A DNA stretch of 64,000 bases from Flavobacterium sp. GSB-24 (lineage in GTDB: Bacteria > Bacteroidota > Bacteroidia > Flavobacteriales > Flavobacteriaceae). The stretch spans positions 62,001 through 126,000 of the forward strand of contig NZ_AP027043.1 of assembly GCF_027924665.1 (NCBI RefSeq), in the 5' to 3' direction. How positions within the stretch are numbered: position 1 is the first letter of the stretch; every line of letters starts with the position of its first letter. The translations under genes and the position numbers were made by a program. Positions 49,612-58,352 of this stretch are shown piece after piece. The notes below the pieces were generated by a model. That model saw only the letters and a program-made list of their open reading frames with translations, had not been told where the DNA came from and searched no databases.

Positions 49612-51441
49612 ATGAGTAATTTCAAAAAAATAGTTCCTTTTATATATCCGTATAAAAAATACGCATTCTTAAATATCTTTTTTAATATTTTGTATGCGCT
49701 TTTTAGCACCCTTTCTTTTGTCGCTTTAATTCCGATGCTTCAGGTTTTATTCGACAAAACAAAACAAAATTATACAAAACCAGTCTATCAGGGAATCTTA
49801 AAAATTCAGGATTACGGTCAAGACTATTTAAGTTACTATATCACCACAACAAAAGGAACTCATGAAGCTGGATATATTTTATCCGTAATGGTGGCAATTA
49901 TTATTTCTATCTTTTTACTTAAAAACTTAGCCGATTATTTAGCTATGTTTTTCATTAACTTTTTAAGAAATGGTGTTTTAAGAGACATGCGAAATGCTTT
50001 GTACAAAAAGACATTAGAACTGCCTTTGGCCTTTTATTCAGAAAAAAGAAAAGGAGATGTGATTTCAAGAATTTCTGCTGATGTAAACGAAGTACAAACT
50101 TCATTTTTGGCAATTCTAGAACTTATAGTAAAAGAACCTTTAACTATCATCTTCACTATAATTACAATGTTAATTATTAGTGCGAAACTTACTCTGTTTG
50201 TATTTATATTTATTCCAGTATCTGGTTATATTATTTCATTAATTGGAAAACAATTAAAGAAACAATCCGGTAAAGCACAACAAGAACAAGGTGCTTTTTT
50301 ATCGACAATTGAAGAAACTATTGGCGGACTAAAAGTTGTAAAAGGATATAACTCTGAAGAATATTTCAATAACGTTTTTCAAAACTCAACAGAACGATTT
50401 TTTAAATTATCTAATAGTATTGGAAACCGTCAAAATTTAGCTTCTCCTGCAAGTGAATTTATGGGAATTACCGTAATTGCCATTTTACTTTGGTATGGAG
50501 GTCAAATGGTTTTAATAGACAAAACTCTTGACGGCCCTTCGTTTATTGCCTATATGGGATTAGCTTATAATATTCTAACTCCTGCAAAAGCAATTTCTAA
50601 AGCTTCTTATGGAGTAAAAAAAGGAAACGCAGCAGCAGAGCGTGTTTTAGAGATTTTAGATCAGGAAAATCCTATTACAAGCAAAACAGACGCAATCGAA
50701 AAAACAACTTTTGACGATACTATATCTGTTCAAAATATCAACTTTAAATATGAAGATGAAACCGTTTTAAAAGACTTTTCTCTTCAAATTAAAAAAGGAC
50801 AAACTGTTGCTCTTGTTGGACAATCTGGAAGCGGAAAAAGTACTATCGCCAATTTGTTAACTCGTTTTTACGATGTTAATGACGGATCAATTTCTATTGA
50901 CGGAATTAATATTAAAGATATGAACCTGAAGTCTCTTCGCGGTTTAATGGGCTTGGTAACTCAAGACAGCATTTTATTTAATGACACGATAAAAGCCAAC
51001 ATTGCATTAGGAAAATTAGATGCAACTGACGACGAAATCATTGAAGCTTTGAAAATCGCAAACGCATACGAATTTGTAAAAGATCTGCCAGCTGGCATTT
51101 ACACCAATATTGGCGACAGCGGAAACAAGCTTTCTGGCGGCCAAAAACAGCGTTTATCTATTGCGAGAGCAGTATTGAAAAATCCACCAATTATGATTCT
51201 GGATGAAGCAACATCTGCATTGGACACAGAAAGCGAAAAATTTGTTCAAGTTGCACTCGAAAACATGATGCAGAATAGAACTTCTATTGTAATTGCCCAC
51301 AGACTTTCGACAATTCAAAAAGCAGATATAATTGTGGTGATGCAAAAAGGAAGAATTGTAGAACAAGGAACTCACGAAGAACTAATTGCAAAAAATGGAA
51401 CTTACAACAAATTGGTAACCATGCAATCTTTCGAATCTTAA
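49612..51441 (+). CDS. ABC exporter half-transporter, MsbA-like
   Basis: 609-residue fused permease-ATPase that works as a dimer to flip or export a lipid or drug. Six membrane segments lie in the first ~320 residues, beginning KYAFLNIFFNILYALFSTLSFVAL (read as LNIFFNILYALFSTLSFVAL), with DVISRISADVNEVQTSFLAI as the coupling region. The ATPase domain holds Walker A GQSGSGKST, the Q-loop VTQDSILFNDT, signature LSGGQKQRLSIARA, Walker B PIMILDEATSALD and the switch His in AHRLSTIQKA. The start at ATG 49612 (MSNFKKIV) is preferred because the ATG at 49594 touches a terminator stem. MsbA-type lipid A transport is the most likely role, but a multidrug role is possible. Confidence 0.85.
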   Translation: MSNFKKIVPFIYPYKKYAFLNIFFNILYALFSTLSFVALIPMLQVLFDKTKQNYTKPVYQGILKIQDYGQDYLSYYITTTKGTHEAGYILSVMVAIIISIFLLKNLADYLAMFFINFLRNGVLRDMRNALYKKTLELPLAFYSEKRKGDVISRISADVNEVQTSFLAILELIVKEPLTIIFTIITMLIISAKLTLFVFIFIPVSGYIISLIGKQLKKQSGKAQQEQGAFLSTIEETIGGLKVVKGYNSEEYFNNVFQNSTERFFKLSNSIGNRQNLASPASEFMGITVIAILLWYGGQMVLIDKTLDGPSFIAYMGLAYNILTPAKAISKASYGVKKGNAAAERVLEILDQENPITSKTDAIEKTTFDDTISVQNINFKYEDETVLKDFSLQIKKGQTVALVGQSGSGKSTIANLLTRFYDVNDGSISIDGINIKDMNLKSLRGLMGLVTQDSILFNDTIKANIALGKLDATDDEIIEALKIANAYEFVKDLPAGIYTNIGDSGNKLSGGQKQRLSIARAVLKNPPIMILDEATSALDTESEKFVQVALENMMQNRTSIVIAHRLSTIQKADIIVVMQKGRIVEQGTHEELIAKNGTYNKLVTMQSFES

Positions 51442-51465
51442 GACACACATACAATTAAATAATCT

Positions 51466-51515
51466 ACACAGATTAAGGAAATATTAAAACTCAGTTTAAT
51501 TTCTTTAATCTGTGT
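51466..51515. repeat. Short inverted repeat after the MsbA-like gene
   Basis: 17-base arms 51466-51482 and 51499-51515 (ACACAGATTAAGGAAAT core) with one difference that is a G-U pair in the plus-strand RNA. It shares the ACAGATTAA word with the element at 19324-19392. T residues follow, so it may also terminate transcription. Confidence 0.7.
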
Positions 51516-51566
51516 TTATTTTTATAACTTTAGGTGAGTTAAAGAATAAATTTTAATCTCCATAAA

Positions 51567-52268
51567 ATGTATCTTAACCATCCGAACATTACACTTCCTG
51601 AAGATCCTGACACTATAGTTTGGAAATATCTTGACTTATCTAAGTTCTTAGACTTATTACTTTCTAAGAAATTATTTATGTCTCGTTCAGACAAATTTGA
51701 AGATCAATACGAAGGCACTTTCAGCGAGCCTACTTACGAAGAGATTAAAAAGCTTGCAATAAACAATCCTGACTTTTTAAAATACTACAAAACACAACGA
51801 GAACAAGTTGCTATAAGCAGCTGGCATATTAATGAATATGAATCGTTTGCCATGTGGCAGATTTTTACACAAAACAGCGAAGGTTTAGCGATTCAGTCTA
51901 CTATTGGAAGATTACAAAAAGCTTTAAAACCAGAGAACAACTTTGATCAATATATTGGCGAGGTAAATTATATCGATTATAAAAAAGAATATATTCCGTT
52001 TGATGATTTATTTTTTCCGTTTTTATTTAAACGAAAAAGTTTTCAATACGAACGCGAAGTCCGCATTATTACTGATACTTCAAAAAGCGACATAAAACTA
52101 AACGACGGATTAAAAATCAATGTTGACATCAATCAACTAATTGAGAAAATATACATTCATCCAAAATCTGAAAACTGGTATAAAAAACTAGTTATCGAAT
52201 TGGTCGAACGTCTAGATTTTGGTTTTGAAATTGAAAAATCTGATTTGGAAAGTGATATATTGATATGA
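51567..52268 (+). CDS. DUF2971 family protein
   Basis: 233-residue cytoplasmic protein of the DUF2971 family. LSKKLFMSRSDKFEDQYEGTF (read as LFMSRSDKFEDQYEGTF; near residue 35), AISSWHINEYESFAMWQIFTQNSEGLAIQST (read as SSWHINEYESFAMWQIF and NSEGLAIQST; near 92) and FQYEREVRIITD near 158 match the family signature of W...ES..MW..Y and EREVR. The function is unknown; members are often single accessory genes in variable regions, and some lie near defence genes. The frame and the RS...EYES...ERE residues are suggestive of a nucleotide-handling enzyme, but I make no claim. Nothing else in this stretch supports a defence island. Confidence 0.75.
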   Translation: MYLNHPNITLPEDPDTIVWKYLDLSKFLDLLLSKKLFMSRSDKFEDQYEGTFSEPTYEEIKKLAINNPDFLKYYKTQREQVAISSWHINEYESFAMWQIFTQNSEGLAIQSTIGRLQKALKPENNFDQYIGEVNYIDYKKEYIPFDDLFFPFLFKRKSFQYEREVRIITDTSKSDIKLNDGLKINVDINQLIEKIYIHPKSENWYKKLVIELVERLDFGFEIEKSDLESDILI

Positions 52269-52273
52269 AGGTA

Positions 52274-52403
52274 CTAAGATTCTGAGGCGCTAAGATTCTA
52301 AGTTTTTTTTCTTACTGAACAAAAAAGCCGTTTAAAAATTATTGAAATAATTTTTAAACGGCTTTTTATAAAACCTTAGAATCTTAGCGCCTCAGAACCT
52401 TAG
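52274..52403. repeat. Nested inverted repeat between convergent genes
   Basis: 29-base arms 52274-52302 and 52375-52403 (words CTAAGATTCTGAGG and CGCTAAGATTCTAAG) with one difference, which would be a G-U pair in the minus-strand RNA. A separate perfect 21-bp hairpin (52323-52343 with 52346-52366) lies inside. Same architecture as the element at 1299-1462. Confidence 0.9.
52321..52368. terminator. Bidirectional intrinsic terminator inside the inverted repeat
   Basis: Perfect 21-bp stem (AAAAGCCGTTT... with a short loop) with A and T runs, serving the plus-strand DUF2971 gene and the convergent lipoprotein gene. Confidence 0.9.
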
Positions 52404-52407
52404 CAAC

Positions 52408-53127
52408 TTAGATCGGTTTATAACTTTTAACTTCCCATTTTTTAGAAGTCAAATCTATATAATTATAATGTAGTACATCATTTTTATCGAATTGTCCGTT
52501 TTGGTTGGTATCTTCAATAGTTCTGAAATACAAACGGTTTTTCGATTCAATTAAATTCCAATCTACCAACTCTTGAAGATCAGCAGAAACTTTTGTAAAG
52601 TTTTCTCCGCTGATATCACTTAAATATAAAGTTTTAATATCGCTGGTATCTATTTTTCCATCTTTGTTTGTATCTGAATCTGTCAGCGTGTAAACCATAA
52701 CATTATTATGGGTTTTATCTGCAACAGTTTTTAAATAAGTGGCAGTTAAAATCAAAATTGGTTTATCTGATAAAGGACGAATAGAATCTGAATCTACTTT
52801 TTGAAATTTCAAATTTTGCAAATAACCCGTGATTTCATATTCACCTAAGTTCGAAATAGTAAAACTAACGTCGTTTACAGTTGAGGAACCAAATCTTGCT
52901 TTAGAACCTTTTTCATATACTCTTAAATCTCCAACTGGATGAATTAAATAATCCGTCCCCTGCATTTGAATAGGCAGATCTGCAACTTCTACCTGCGTAG
53001 AATCGGCTTTCGTGACACTTACCTTATTTGATACGTCGTAACTTACTTTTGGTTTTTTAACTTCTTCGCGGCAGCTTATAACTGTTCCAACGATTACCAA
53101 GGCTATATATTTAAAATACTTTTTCAT
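52408..53127 (-). CDS. Lipoprotein with two EF-hand-like calcium loops
   Basis: 239-residue lipoprotein (lipobox TVISC, Cys19). The mature domain is beta-rich (DYLIHPVGDLRVYEKGSKARFG, read as IHPVGDLRVYEKGSKARFG; LKFQKVDSDSIRPLSDKPIL). Two loops fit the calcium pattern: DSDTNKDGKIDTSDIKTLYL (about 149-168) and DTNQNGQFDKNDVLHYNYID (about 207-226), each D-x-N/D-x-[DN]-G-x-[IF]-D. This is the dockerin/EF-hand loop form, though no full dockerin repeat is present. No enzyme motif is visible. The TonB-receptor gene lies 89 bases upstream on the same strand, so a shared transcript is possible. Confidence 0.7.
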   Translation of the reverse strand: MKKYFKYIALVIVGTVISCREEVKKPKVSYDVSNKVSVTKADSTQVEVADLPIQMQGTDYLIHPVGDLRVYEKGSKARFGSSTVNDVSFTISNLGEYEITGYLQNLKFQKVDSDSIRPLSDKPILILTATYLKTVADKTHNNVMVYTLTDSDTNKDGKIDTSDIKTLYLSDISGENFTKVSADLQELVDWNLIESKNRLYFRTIEDTNQNGQFDKNDVLHYNYIDLTSKKWEVKSYKPI

Positions 53128-53216
53128 CTAGGCGGATTATATTCGATTATCAAATATACTATTTTTGATTGTAATTTTGGTTTTTATTGAATTTTACTAA
53201 AAAATTAGAAAAGACT

Positions 53217-55682
53217 TTACAGTCTCGCATTAATCTTAACGTTAAAAACCCTAGAAGTCATATAATTTGGAATCGCATATTGATTTTTAGAATACACATC
53301 ACGAACCCAAGTATTTGTAATTGCATTTTGATTATTAAAGAGATTGAAAATTTCTAATCCTACTGCTAATTCTTTGAAGTTTTTCAGCCAGCTTGTTTTA
53401 GTATTCTGCGTACTGCTGTCTACGAAAACTTTTGCAAAACCAATATCCGCTCTTCTATAATCGTTTAATCGGTTTTGGTACAAATAAGGATCCGTGTATG
53501 ACGGCGCGCCGCCTGGCAGACCCGTATTGTAAACCAAATTCAGATATACTTTTACACTTGGAATATTCGGCATATAATCCTGAAACAACATTGCAAACTT
53601 TAAACGCTGGTCTGTCGGGCGGGCGATATAACCTTTGTTTTCGTAGTTTTCTTCAGTTTTCATGTATCCGAAACTTACCCAAGATTCTGTTCCCGGCACG
53701 AATTCTCCATTCAACCTAAAATCAAGACCTTGCGCGTATGCTTTCGCATTATTATTGGCCACATATCGAATTCTAACATTGTCAATCGAATACACATTGA
53801 CATCAGAAAGCGATTTATAATAAACTTCTGTAACCCATTTAAAAGGTCGATTCCACATCTTAAAATTATAATCATTCCCCAAAACCACATGAACAGCTTC
53901 TTGAGCTTTCACATTCGGATTCACAACGCCGTCCAAATCGCGAAGTTCTCGATAAAATGGCGGCTGATGATACAATCCACCAGAAATTCTGAAAACCATA
54001 TCCCGATCCCAATCTGGTTTTATGGCAAATTGCGCGCGCGGACTTATAACACTCTGGTTTTTCCCTTCTTCTACAGCTCCTGAAACATTCCAGCTTTGAA
54101 AACGCGCTCCTAAATGATACCAAATTCTACTGGAACCAATTTCAGATTGTTGATTCCATTGCGCATATCCAGAAAAGCGACTGATTGTATTAAAATTTGT
54201 CGCACGAATATCTTGATACGGCAAAAGAGGACCAGTATAAGGAGTGTATGGCTGATTGTTTTCTGGCAGAATTACCAAAGGCGGATTTATAGAAAACCCT
54301 GCTGAATCAATCATCTCCCACTCTCCCACTCTATCTCGTATAGATTCTCTGGTATATTTTAAACCAAATTCCAATTGACTATCTTTCCAGTCTTTCGAAC
54401 CTTTCAACTCGATATTTGCAATTAACGCATCCAAATCGTTACGAGCATGATTTAACTGCGAACCAATTCCGCGTGTAAAATCAATAGCAGATGGATTTGC
54501 AGGATCTTCAGCATCTACATTTCCTAAACGGTATTGGGCCAGAATATCAAAATGTTCTTTTTCTGTTGTATGAAATAAAGATCCAATTAATTTTAAAGTC
54601 AGCGACGGAGAAACTTTATAAGTTGTTTTTAAAGCACCGAAATAAGTATCATATTGGTCTTTTTCCTGACCTTCATAATAAACAGCAAGCGCCATTGGCT
54701 GATCAACGGTACCAAATTTTGTTTCACGGGTTAATGGCTGATATAAATATTTATTCTGCGAAATATTCCCTAAAAAACTCATCTGCCATTTTTCAGAAAT
54801 ATCATAATTAATATTCGTCTGAACATCTGCAAAAGTTGGCGTATAATTCGTTTGTGTATCTTGACTATTTACGAGCAGACTATTGTTTCGGTAACGAACT
54901 CCAGTAACTGCAGACCATTTTTTGTTTTTAGACACCAAATCTACAGAAGCGCTTCCGCCAAGAAAACTCGCTTCAAAAGAAGCGCCAAACTGTGTTGGCT
55001 TTCTATAAGTAATATCTAAAACGGACGATAATTTATCTCCAAATTTGGCCTGAAATCCGCCTGCAGAAAAATCAACATTTTGAACCAGATCTGTATTCGT
55101 AAAACTTAAACCTTCCTGCTGACCCGAGCGAATTAAAAACGGACGATAGACTTCGACCTCGTTTACATAAACCAGATTTTCATCATAATTCCCGCCTCGA
55201 ACCATGTACTGCGTGCTTAATTCGTTATTCGAATTGACACCTGGAAGCGTTTTTAAAATATTTTCAATTCCTGCATTTGCACCAGGAATTTTTTTTATGG
55301 TTTCGGTATCAATCGTTGCAATTCCCTGAACACGTTTTCTATTTCCCGAAGAAACAAAAACCTCTCCCATTTGTTCCTGCGAATTATTCATTATCGGATT
55401 AAAAATAAAAACTTCATTGGTTTTTAAACTAACCGTTAAACTCATCGCCTTTAAAGAAACGTGGGTAAATATCAAGGAAACTTTTTTGTTTGAAGGAATT
55501 GCGATTTCAAAAAAACCACTTGAATCTGATTGCACTGAATTTCCCTGCCAAGAAATATTTACGCTTGGAACAGGATGTTTTTCTGTATCTAAAATTACAC
55601 CTTTAACAAAAGCATTTTGAGCTAATGAAATACAGCTGAAGAATAAAAAAAGAAAAGCGAATATAAACCTATAGTTATTCAA
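53217..55682 (-). CDS. TonB-dependent receptor with N-terminal carboxypeptidase-regulatory-like domain
   Basis: 821-residue outer-membrane receptor. The signal peptide ends SCISLAQ (about residue 22). Residues about 24-100 are the CarboxypepD_reg-like domain (GVILDTEKHPVPSVNISWQGN, read as DTEKHPVPSVNISWQGN). The plug follows (IKKIPGANAGIENILKTLPGVNSN, read as PGANAGIENILKTLPGV; YMVRGGNYDENLVYVNEVEVY), then the barrel ends FNVKINARL. It is not of the SusC class: it lacks an adjacent SusD gene. The substrate is unknown. It is preceded by the M23 peptidase gene with an 11-base gap, so the peptidase, receptor and probably the calcium-loop lipoprotein form an operon. Confidence 0.88.
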   Translation of the reverse strand: MNNYRFIFAFLFLFFSCISLAQNAFVKGVILDTEKHPVPSVNISWQGNSVQSDSSGFFEIAIPSNKKVSLIFTHVSLKAMSLTVSLKTNEVFIFNPIMNNSQEQMGEVFVSSGNRKRVQGIATIDTETIKKIPGANAGIENILKTLPGVNSNNELSTQYMVRGGNYDENLVYVNEVEVYRPFLIRSGQQEGLSFTNTDLVQNVDFSAGGFQAKFGDKLSSVLDITYRKPTQFGASFEASFLGGSASVDLVSKNKKWSAVTGVRYRNNSLLVNSQDTQTNYTPTFADVQTNINYDISEKWQMSFLGNISQNKYLYQPLTRETKFGTVDQPMALAVYYEGQEKDQYDTYFGALKTTYKVSPSLTLKLIGSLFHTTEKEHFDILAQYRLGNVDAEDPANPSAIDFTRGIGSQLNHARNDLDALIANIELKGSKDWKDSQLEFGLKYTRESIRDRVGEWEMIDSAGFSINPPLVILPENNQPYTPYTGPLLPYQDIRATNFNTISRFSGYAQWNQQSEIGSSRIWYHLGARFQSWNVSGAVEEGKNQSVISPRAQFAIKPDWDRDMVFRISGGLYHQPPFYRELRDLDGVVNPNVKAQEAVHVVLGNDYNFKMWNRPFKWVTEVYYKSLSDVNVYSIDNVRIRYVANNNAKAYAQGLDFRLNGEFVPGTESWVSFGYMKTEENYENKGYIARPTDQRLKFAMLFQDYMPNIPSVKVYLNLVYNTGLPGGAPSYTDPYLYQNRLNDYRRADIGFAKVFVDSSTQNTKTSWLKNFKELAVGLEIFNLFNNQNAITNTWVRDVYSKNQYAIPNYMTSRVFNVKINARL

Positions 55683-55693
55683 AGATTACGGTT

Positions 55694-57373
55694 TTATTTT
55701 TGACTTCTAAAAAAATGAGTTTCAAAGATAGTAGTATTTCCTACATTATCAACAACTTCTATTTTTAAAAAGTTCTCGCCTTCTGTCAAATATTGATCAT
55801 CAAAAGTATGTGTAATTTTTCTGTTTTTATTTTCATATTCAAACAAAACCCAGCTTCCGTTTAAATAACCATTATAGGACTTAATTCCAGATAAAGAATC
55901 GCTAATTACAAACTCAATTTTTTTCTGATCACTAATCCATTTTCCTTCAACTGGTTTAGTGATTTTTACAACTGGAGCAATTGTGTCCAGAACTAAACCA
56001 TACTGCCCCAATATTTTTGCTTTTGCTGTAAAAACATTTTCTTTTCTAATAGTTCCATTATAACTATTTCCTTTTCCTATGTAAAGTTTATCGCGTAAAT
56101 TTTCAGGATAAGAATCATCTTTTATTGTAATCGTAAAGTTTGAATGAACAGGAACGGTATCGTCGTGAATATAGATCTTATTATTTCTAACATCGAAATT
56201 CATATTAAAATCCTCATAAAAAGTTCCCGCAGGAATAAACACAGACATATTATCTTTTTCGAAATTAGAATCTTTATTGTATCGCACAAAATACGGTCCT
56301 GTAACAGGTTCTGCCTGCACGAGCGGTGTTGCCGTGTCGTATTCAATTGGCACTGTTATCGAATTTAAATTTCCGAAATAATCTGAAACTTCAATTCTGT
56401 AATTCGAAGTCAAGTTTGGTTCTGGCGTGATAACTCCATACTGCGAATCTGTTTTAATTATGCTTAAAGCGAAAGGCGTTTTCATAAAGAGCTTCTGAAC
56501 TCTCTGACTTGTTTTTTTATACCTCGCATAATCGATAAAAGCATTGATATAACGCATTTCATCAAACGAATACGTATTAAACTGATAATTGTAATTCGGA
56601 TTTCCGTTTAAAAAAGTTGAAACATTAAAAACACCATTTTTATTAAATGAAACATCATCAGTATCTGTTGCATTGATTCCGAAACCAATTTTTCCGTTTG
56701 CTTTTACTTTTGAAGCCAGATAAGTCCCATCTTTTTGCAGCGCCATGCTAAGCAACAAAGGCTGTTTAGACTGATTAACAGTTGCATTATCCAGCGGATA
56801 AACATACAAACTTGACAAAGTAGGCTTTTTAGAATCTTTTATATTTTGGTCAAAGCCAAAGAAAATCGGATTGATTACGAATTCCGTTTTAGTATCGCGA
56901 ATTTCAAAATGAAGATGTGGTCCTTCTGAAGAGCCAGTATTACCAGAAAGTCCAATTATTTCTCCTTTTGTAACAGGAAGTTCATCTGGCTTTGGAAACA
57001 TTTCAATTTCATATGCTTTTTCTTTGTAATGTGTATTTTTTACATAATCCAAAATTGGACCTACAGGAGTTTGTAAATGACCATAAACAGAAGTATAACC
57101 GTTTGGATGTGTAATGTAAATGCATTTTCCGTTTCCAAAAGTCGAAATTTTAATTCTCGATACATAACCATCTGCAATTGCATGAACACTCAATCCTTCT
57201 CTTTGATTTGTTTTTAAATCAAAACCCGCATGAAAATGATTGGGTCTTAACTCCCCAAAATTCCCAGAAATCTGCATTGGAATATCGAGCGGGGCACGAA
57301 AATAATCTTTAGGATATTGTGTTTGAGCAAATAGAAAATGACAAGATAAAAGGGCAAGTATAGATAATTTCAT
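55694..57373 (-). CDS. M23 family metallopeptidase (LytM/peptidoglycan endopeptidase type)
   Basis: 559-residue exported protein. The short N-terminal signal (LSILALLSCHFLFAQ) is followed directly by the peptidase domain. NHFHAGFDLKTNQ (about 46-58) holds the HxxxD zinc ligands, NGYTSVYGHLQ (about 90-100) is conserved, and EGPHLHFEIRDT (about 150-161) holds the second His pair. The C-terminal ~390 residues are beta-rich (YNYQFNTYSFDEMRY, YRIEVSDYFGNLNSITVP) and end KIEVVDNVGNTTIFETHFF, resembling Ig-like repeats. All zinc ligands are present, so it is probably active on peptidoglycan crosslinks. First gene of a possible three-gene operon with the TonB receptor. Confidence 0.88.
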   Translation of the reverse strand: MKLSILALLSCHFLFAQTQYPKDYFRAPLDIPMQISGNFGELRPNHFHAGFDLKTNQREGLSVHAIADGYVSRIKISTFGNGKCIYITHPNGYTSVYGHLQTPVGPILDYVKNTHYKEKAYEIEMFPKPDELPVTKGEIIGLSGNTGSSEGPHLHFEIRDTKTEFVINPIFFGFDQNIKDSKKPTLSSLYVYPLDNATVNQSKQPLLLSMALQKDGTYLASKVKANGKIGFGINATDTDDVSFNKNGVFNVSTFLNGNPNYNYQFNTYSFDEMRYINAFIDYARYKKTSQRVQKLFMKTPFALSIIKTDSQYGVITPEPNLTSNYRIEVSDYFGNLNSITVPIEYDTATPLVQAEPVTGPYFVRYNKDSNFEKDNMSVFIPAGTFYEDFNMNFDVRNNKIYIHDDTVPVHSNFTITIKDDSYPENLRDKLYIGKGNSYNGTIRKENVFTAKAKILGQYGLVLDTIAPVVKITKPVEGKWISDQKKIEFVISDSLSGIKSYNGYLNGSWVLFEYENKNRKITHTFDDQYLTEGENFLKIEVVDNVGNTTIFETHFFRSQK

Positions 57374-57495
57374 ATAAAAATATTTTTGCTAAAATAAAAA
57401 ATTAACAGGTAAAAACCTAAAAAACAAACATTGTAACACAATATACTGAATTTCATTTATTTGTCTCTTTTTAATGTAAAAAATTCGATAAAAAA

Positions 57496-57525
57496 TTGCA
57501 TTAATAAAAAGGAATACTAACTTTG
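57496..57525 (+). promoter_or_regulatory. Promoter of the coiled-coil/zapA operon
   Basis: TTG at 57496-57498 and TAACTTTG at 57518-57525 are 19 bases apart and match the -33/-7 pair, 28 bases before the first start codon. Confidence 0.7.
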
Positions 57526-57553
57526 TAGGATTAAGTAATGAATAGGATGTATA

Positions 57554-57844
57554 ATGAGTGTAATTGCAGAAATAATTGATACTCTTGAATATAAAGTCGA
57601 AAAGCTTTTTGAAAAATCAAAAGGTTTGGAGAAAAATAATCAAGCACTACGATTAGAACTAGCCAAAGCTGCGCAAATTATCCAGAAACAATCTGAAGAA
57701 ATTGAAGCTTTGAAAAAGCAAAATGAAACACTTAAGATAGCCAATTCGTTGCTTGGCAGCGACAATAACAAGAGAGAGACAAAGCTTAAAATAAATTCAT
57801 TAATTCGCGAAATCGATTACTGTATAGCGCAATTATCAGATTAG
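57554..57844 (+). CDS. Coiled-coil protein upstream of zapA
   Basis: 96-residue protein made almost entirely of heptad-repeat coiled coil (about residues 5-68: LEYKVEKLFEKSKGLEKNNQ, ALRLELAKAAQIIQKQSEEI, EALKKQNETLKIANSLLG). No signal peptide or membrane segment. It is not recognisably related to ZapB by sequence, but it shares ZapB's form (a small pure coiled coil) and lies 5 bases upstream of zapA, so a partner role at the division ring is plausible. This is inference from position and fold only. Confidence 0.75.
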   Translation: MSVIAEIIDTLEYKVEKLFEKSKGLEKNNQALRLELAKAAQIIQKQSEEIEALKKQNETLKIANSLLGSDNNKRETKLKINSLIREIDYCIAQLSD

Positions 57845-57849
57845 TAAAT

Positions 57850-58143
57850 ATGGACGGAAAGCTTAAAATAAAAATATCAATTGCCGACCGCGTTTACCCG
57901 TTAACGGTTGAACCAGCTCAGGAAGAAGGCCTTAGAAGCGCTTCTAAAAAAATTGATGCTATGATTAAGCAGTTCGAAGAAAATTACGCAGTTCGTGACA
58001 AACAAGATGTTCTAGCTATGTGCGCATTGCAATTTGCATCGCAAGTAGAACAAAAACAAATTGATAACGCAATCGATGGAGAAGAAACCATTGAGCGAAT
58101 TAAAAAATTAAATCTGCTTTTAGATCAATATCTCGAAAATTAA
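57850..58143 (+). CDS. zapA: Cell division protein ZapA
   Basis: 97-residue ZapA that binds FtsZ and promotes bundling of protofilaments at the division ring. KLKIKISIADRVYPLTVEPAQEEGLRSASKKIDAMIKQF (read as KIKISIADRVYPLTVEPAQE and EGLRSASKKIDAMIKQF) is the typical N-terminal globular part with beta strands and the AA..ID..I helix, followed by a coiled coil (MCALQFASQVEQKQIDNA, ERIKKLNLLLDQYLEN). The order coiled-coil protein, zapA, 6S RNA, rny is a recurrent one in relatives. Confidence 0.92.
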   Translation: MDGKLKIKISIADRVYPLTVEPAQEEGLRSASKKIDAMIKQFEENYAVRDKQDVLAMCALQFASQVEQKQIDNAIDGEETIERIKKLNLLLDQYLEN

Positions 58144-58170
58144 ACGTTCTTTACAAGAAACTAAGATACT

Positions 58171-58332
58171 GCCTACATTAGTTCACAATTGGTAAACTCA
58201 ACACTAACAATTTAGAATGAGCAAATCGTCGCTACTATAGTATGCCCAGCTTTGACCGGGAAACTTGAACAGTGAGTTAGCTCAAAACTTGTCTTTACGA
58301 GTTTATTCAAGCAATTAATGTAGGCTTTTTTT
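58171..58332 (+). ncRNA. ssrS: 6S RNA (6S-Flavo type)
   Basis: Non-coding gap of about 210 bases between zapA and rny that folds as a long irregular rod. The closing stem GCCTACATTA (58171-58180) pairs perfectly with TAATGTAGGC (58316-58325), followed by seven T residues as terminator. Inside, TAAACTC (58193-58199) pairs with GAGTTTA (58299-58305), and CTAAC (58204-58208) pairs with GTTAG (58276-58280), leaving a large central bubble as in 6S RNA, which mimics an open promoter and binds RNA polymerase. The zapA neighbour is a classic 6S location. No ORF of note spans it. Confidence 0.85.
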
Positions 58333-58352
58333 ATATATAAACCCTAATAAAC

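Noticed and set aside
51567..52268. Defence island around the DUF2971 gene
   Set aside because: Flanking genes are housekeeping or envelope genes and no other defence-type gene is present.
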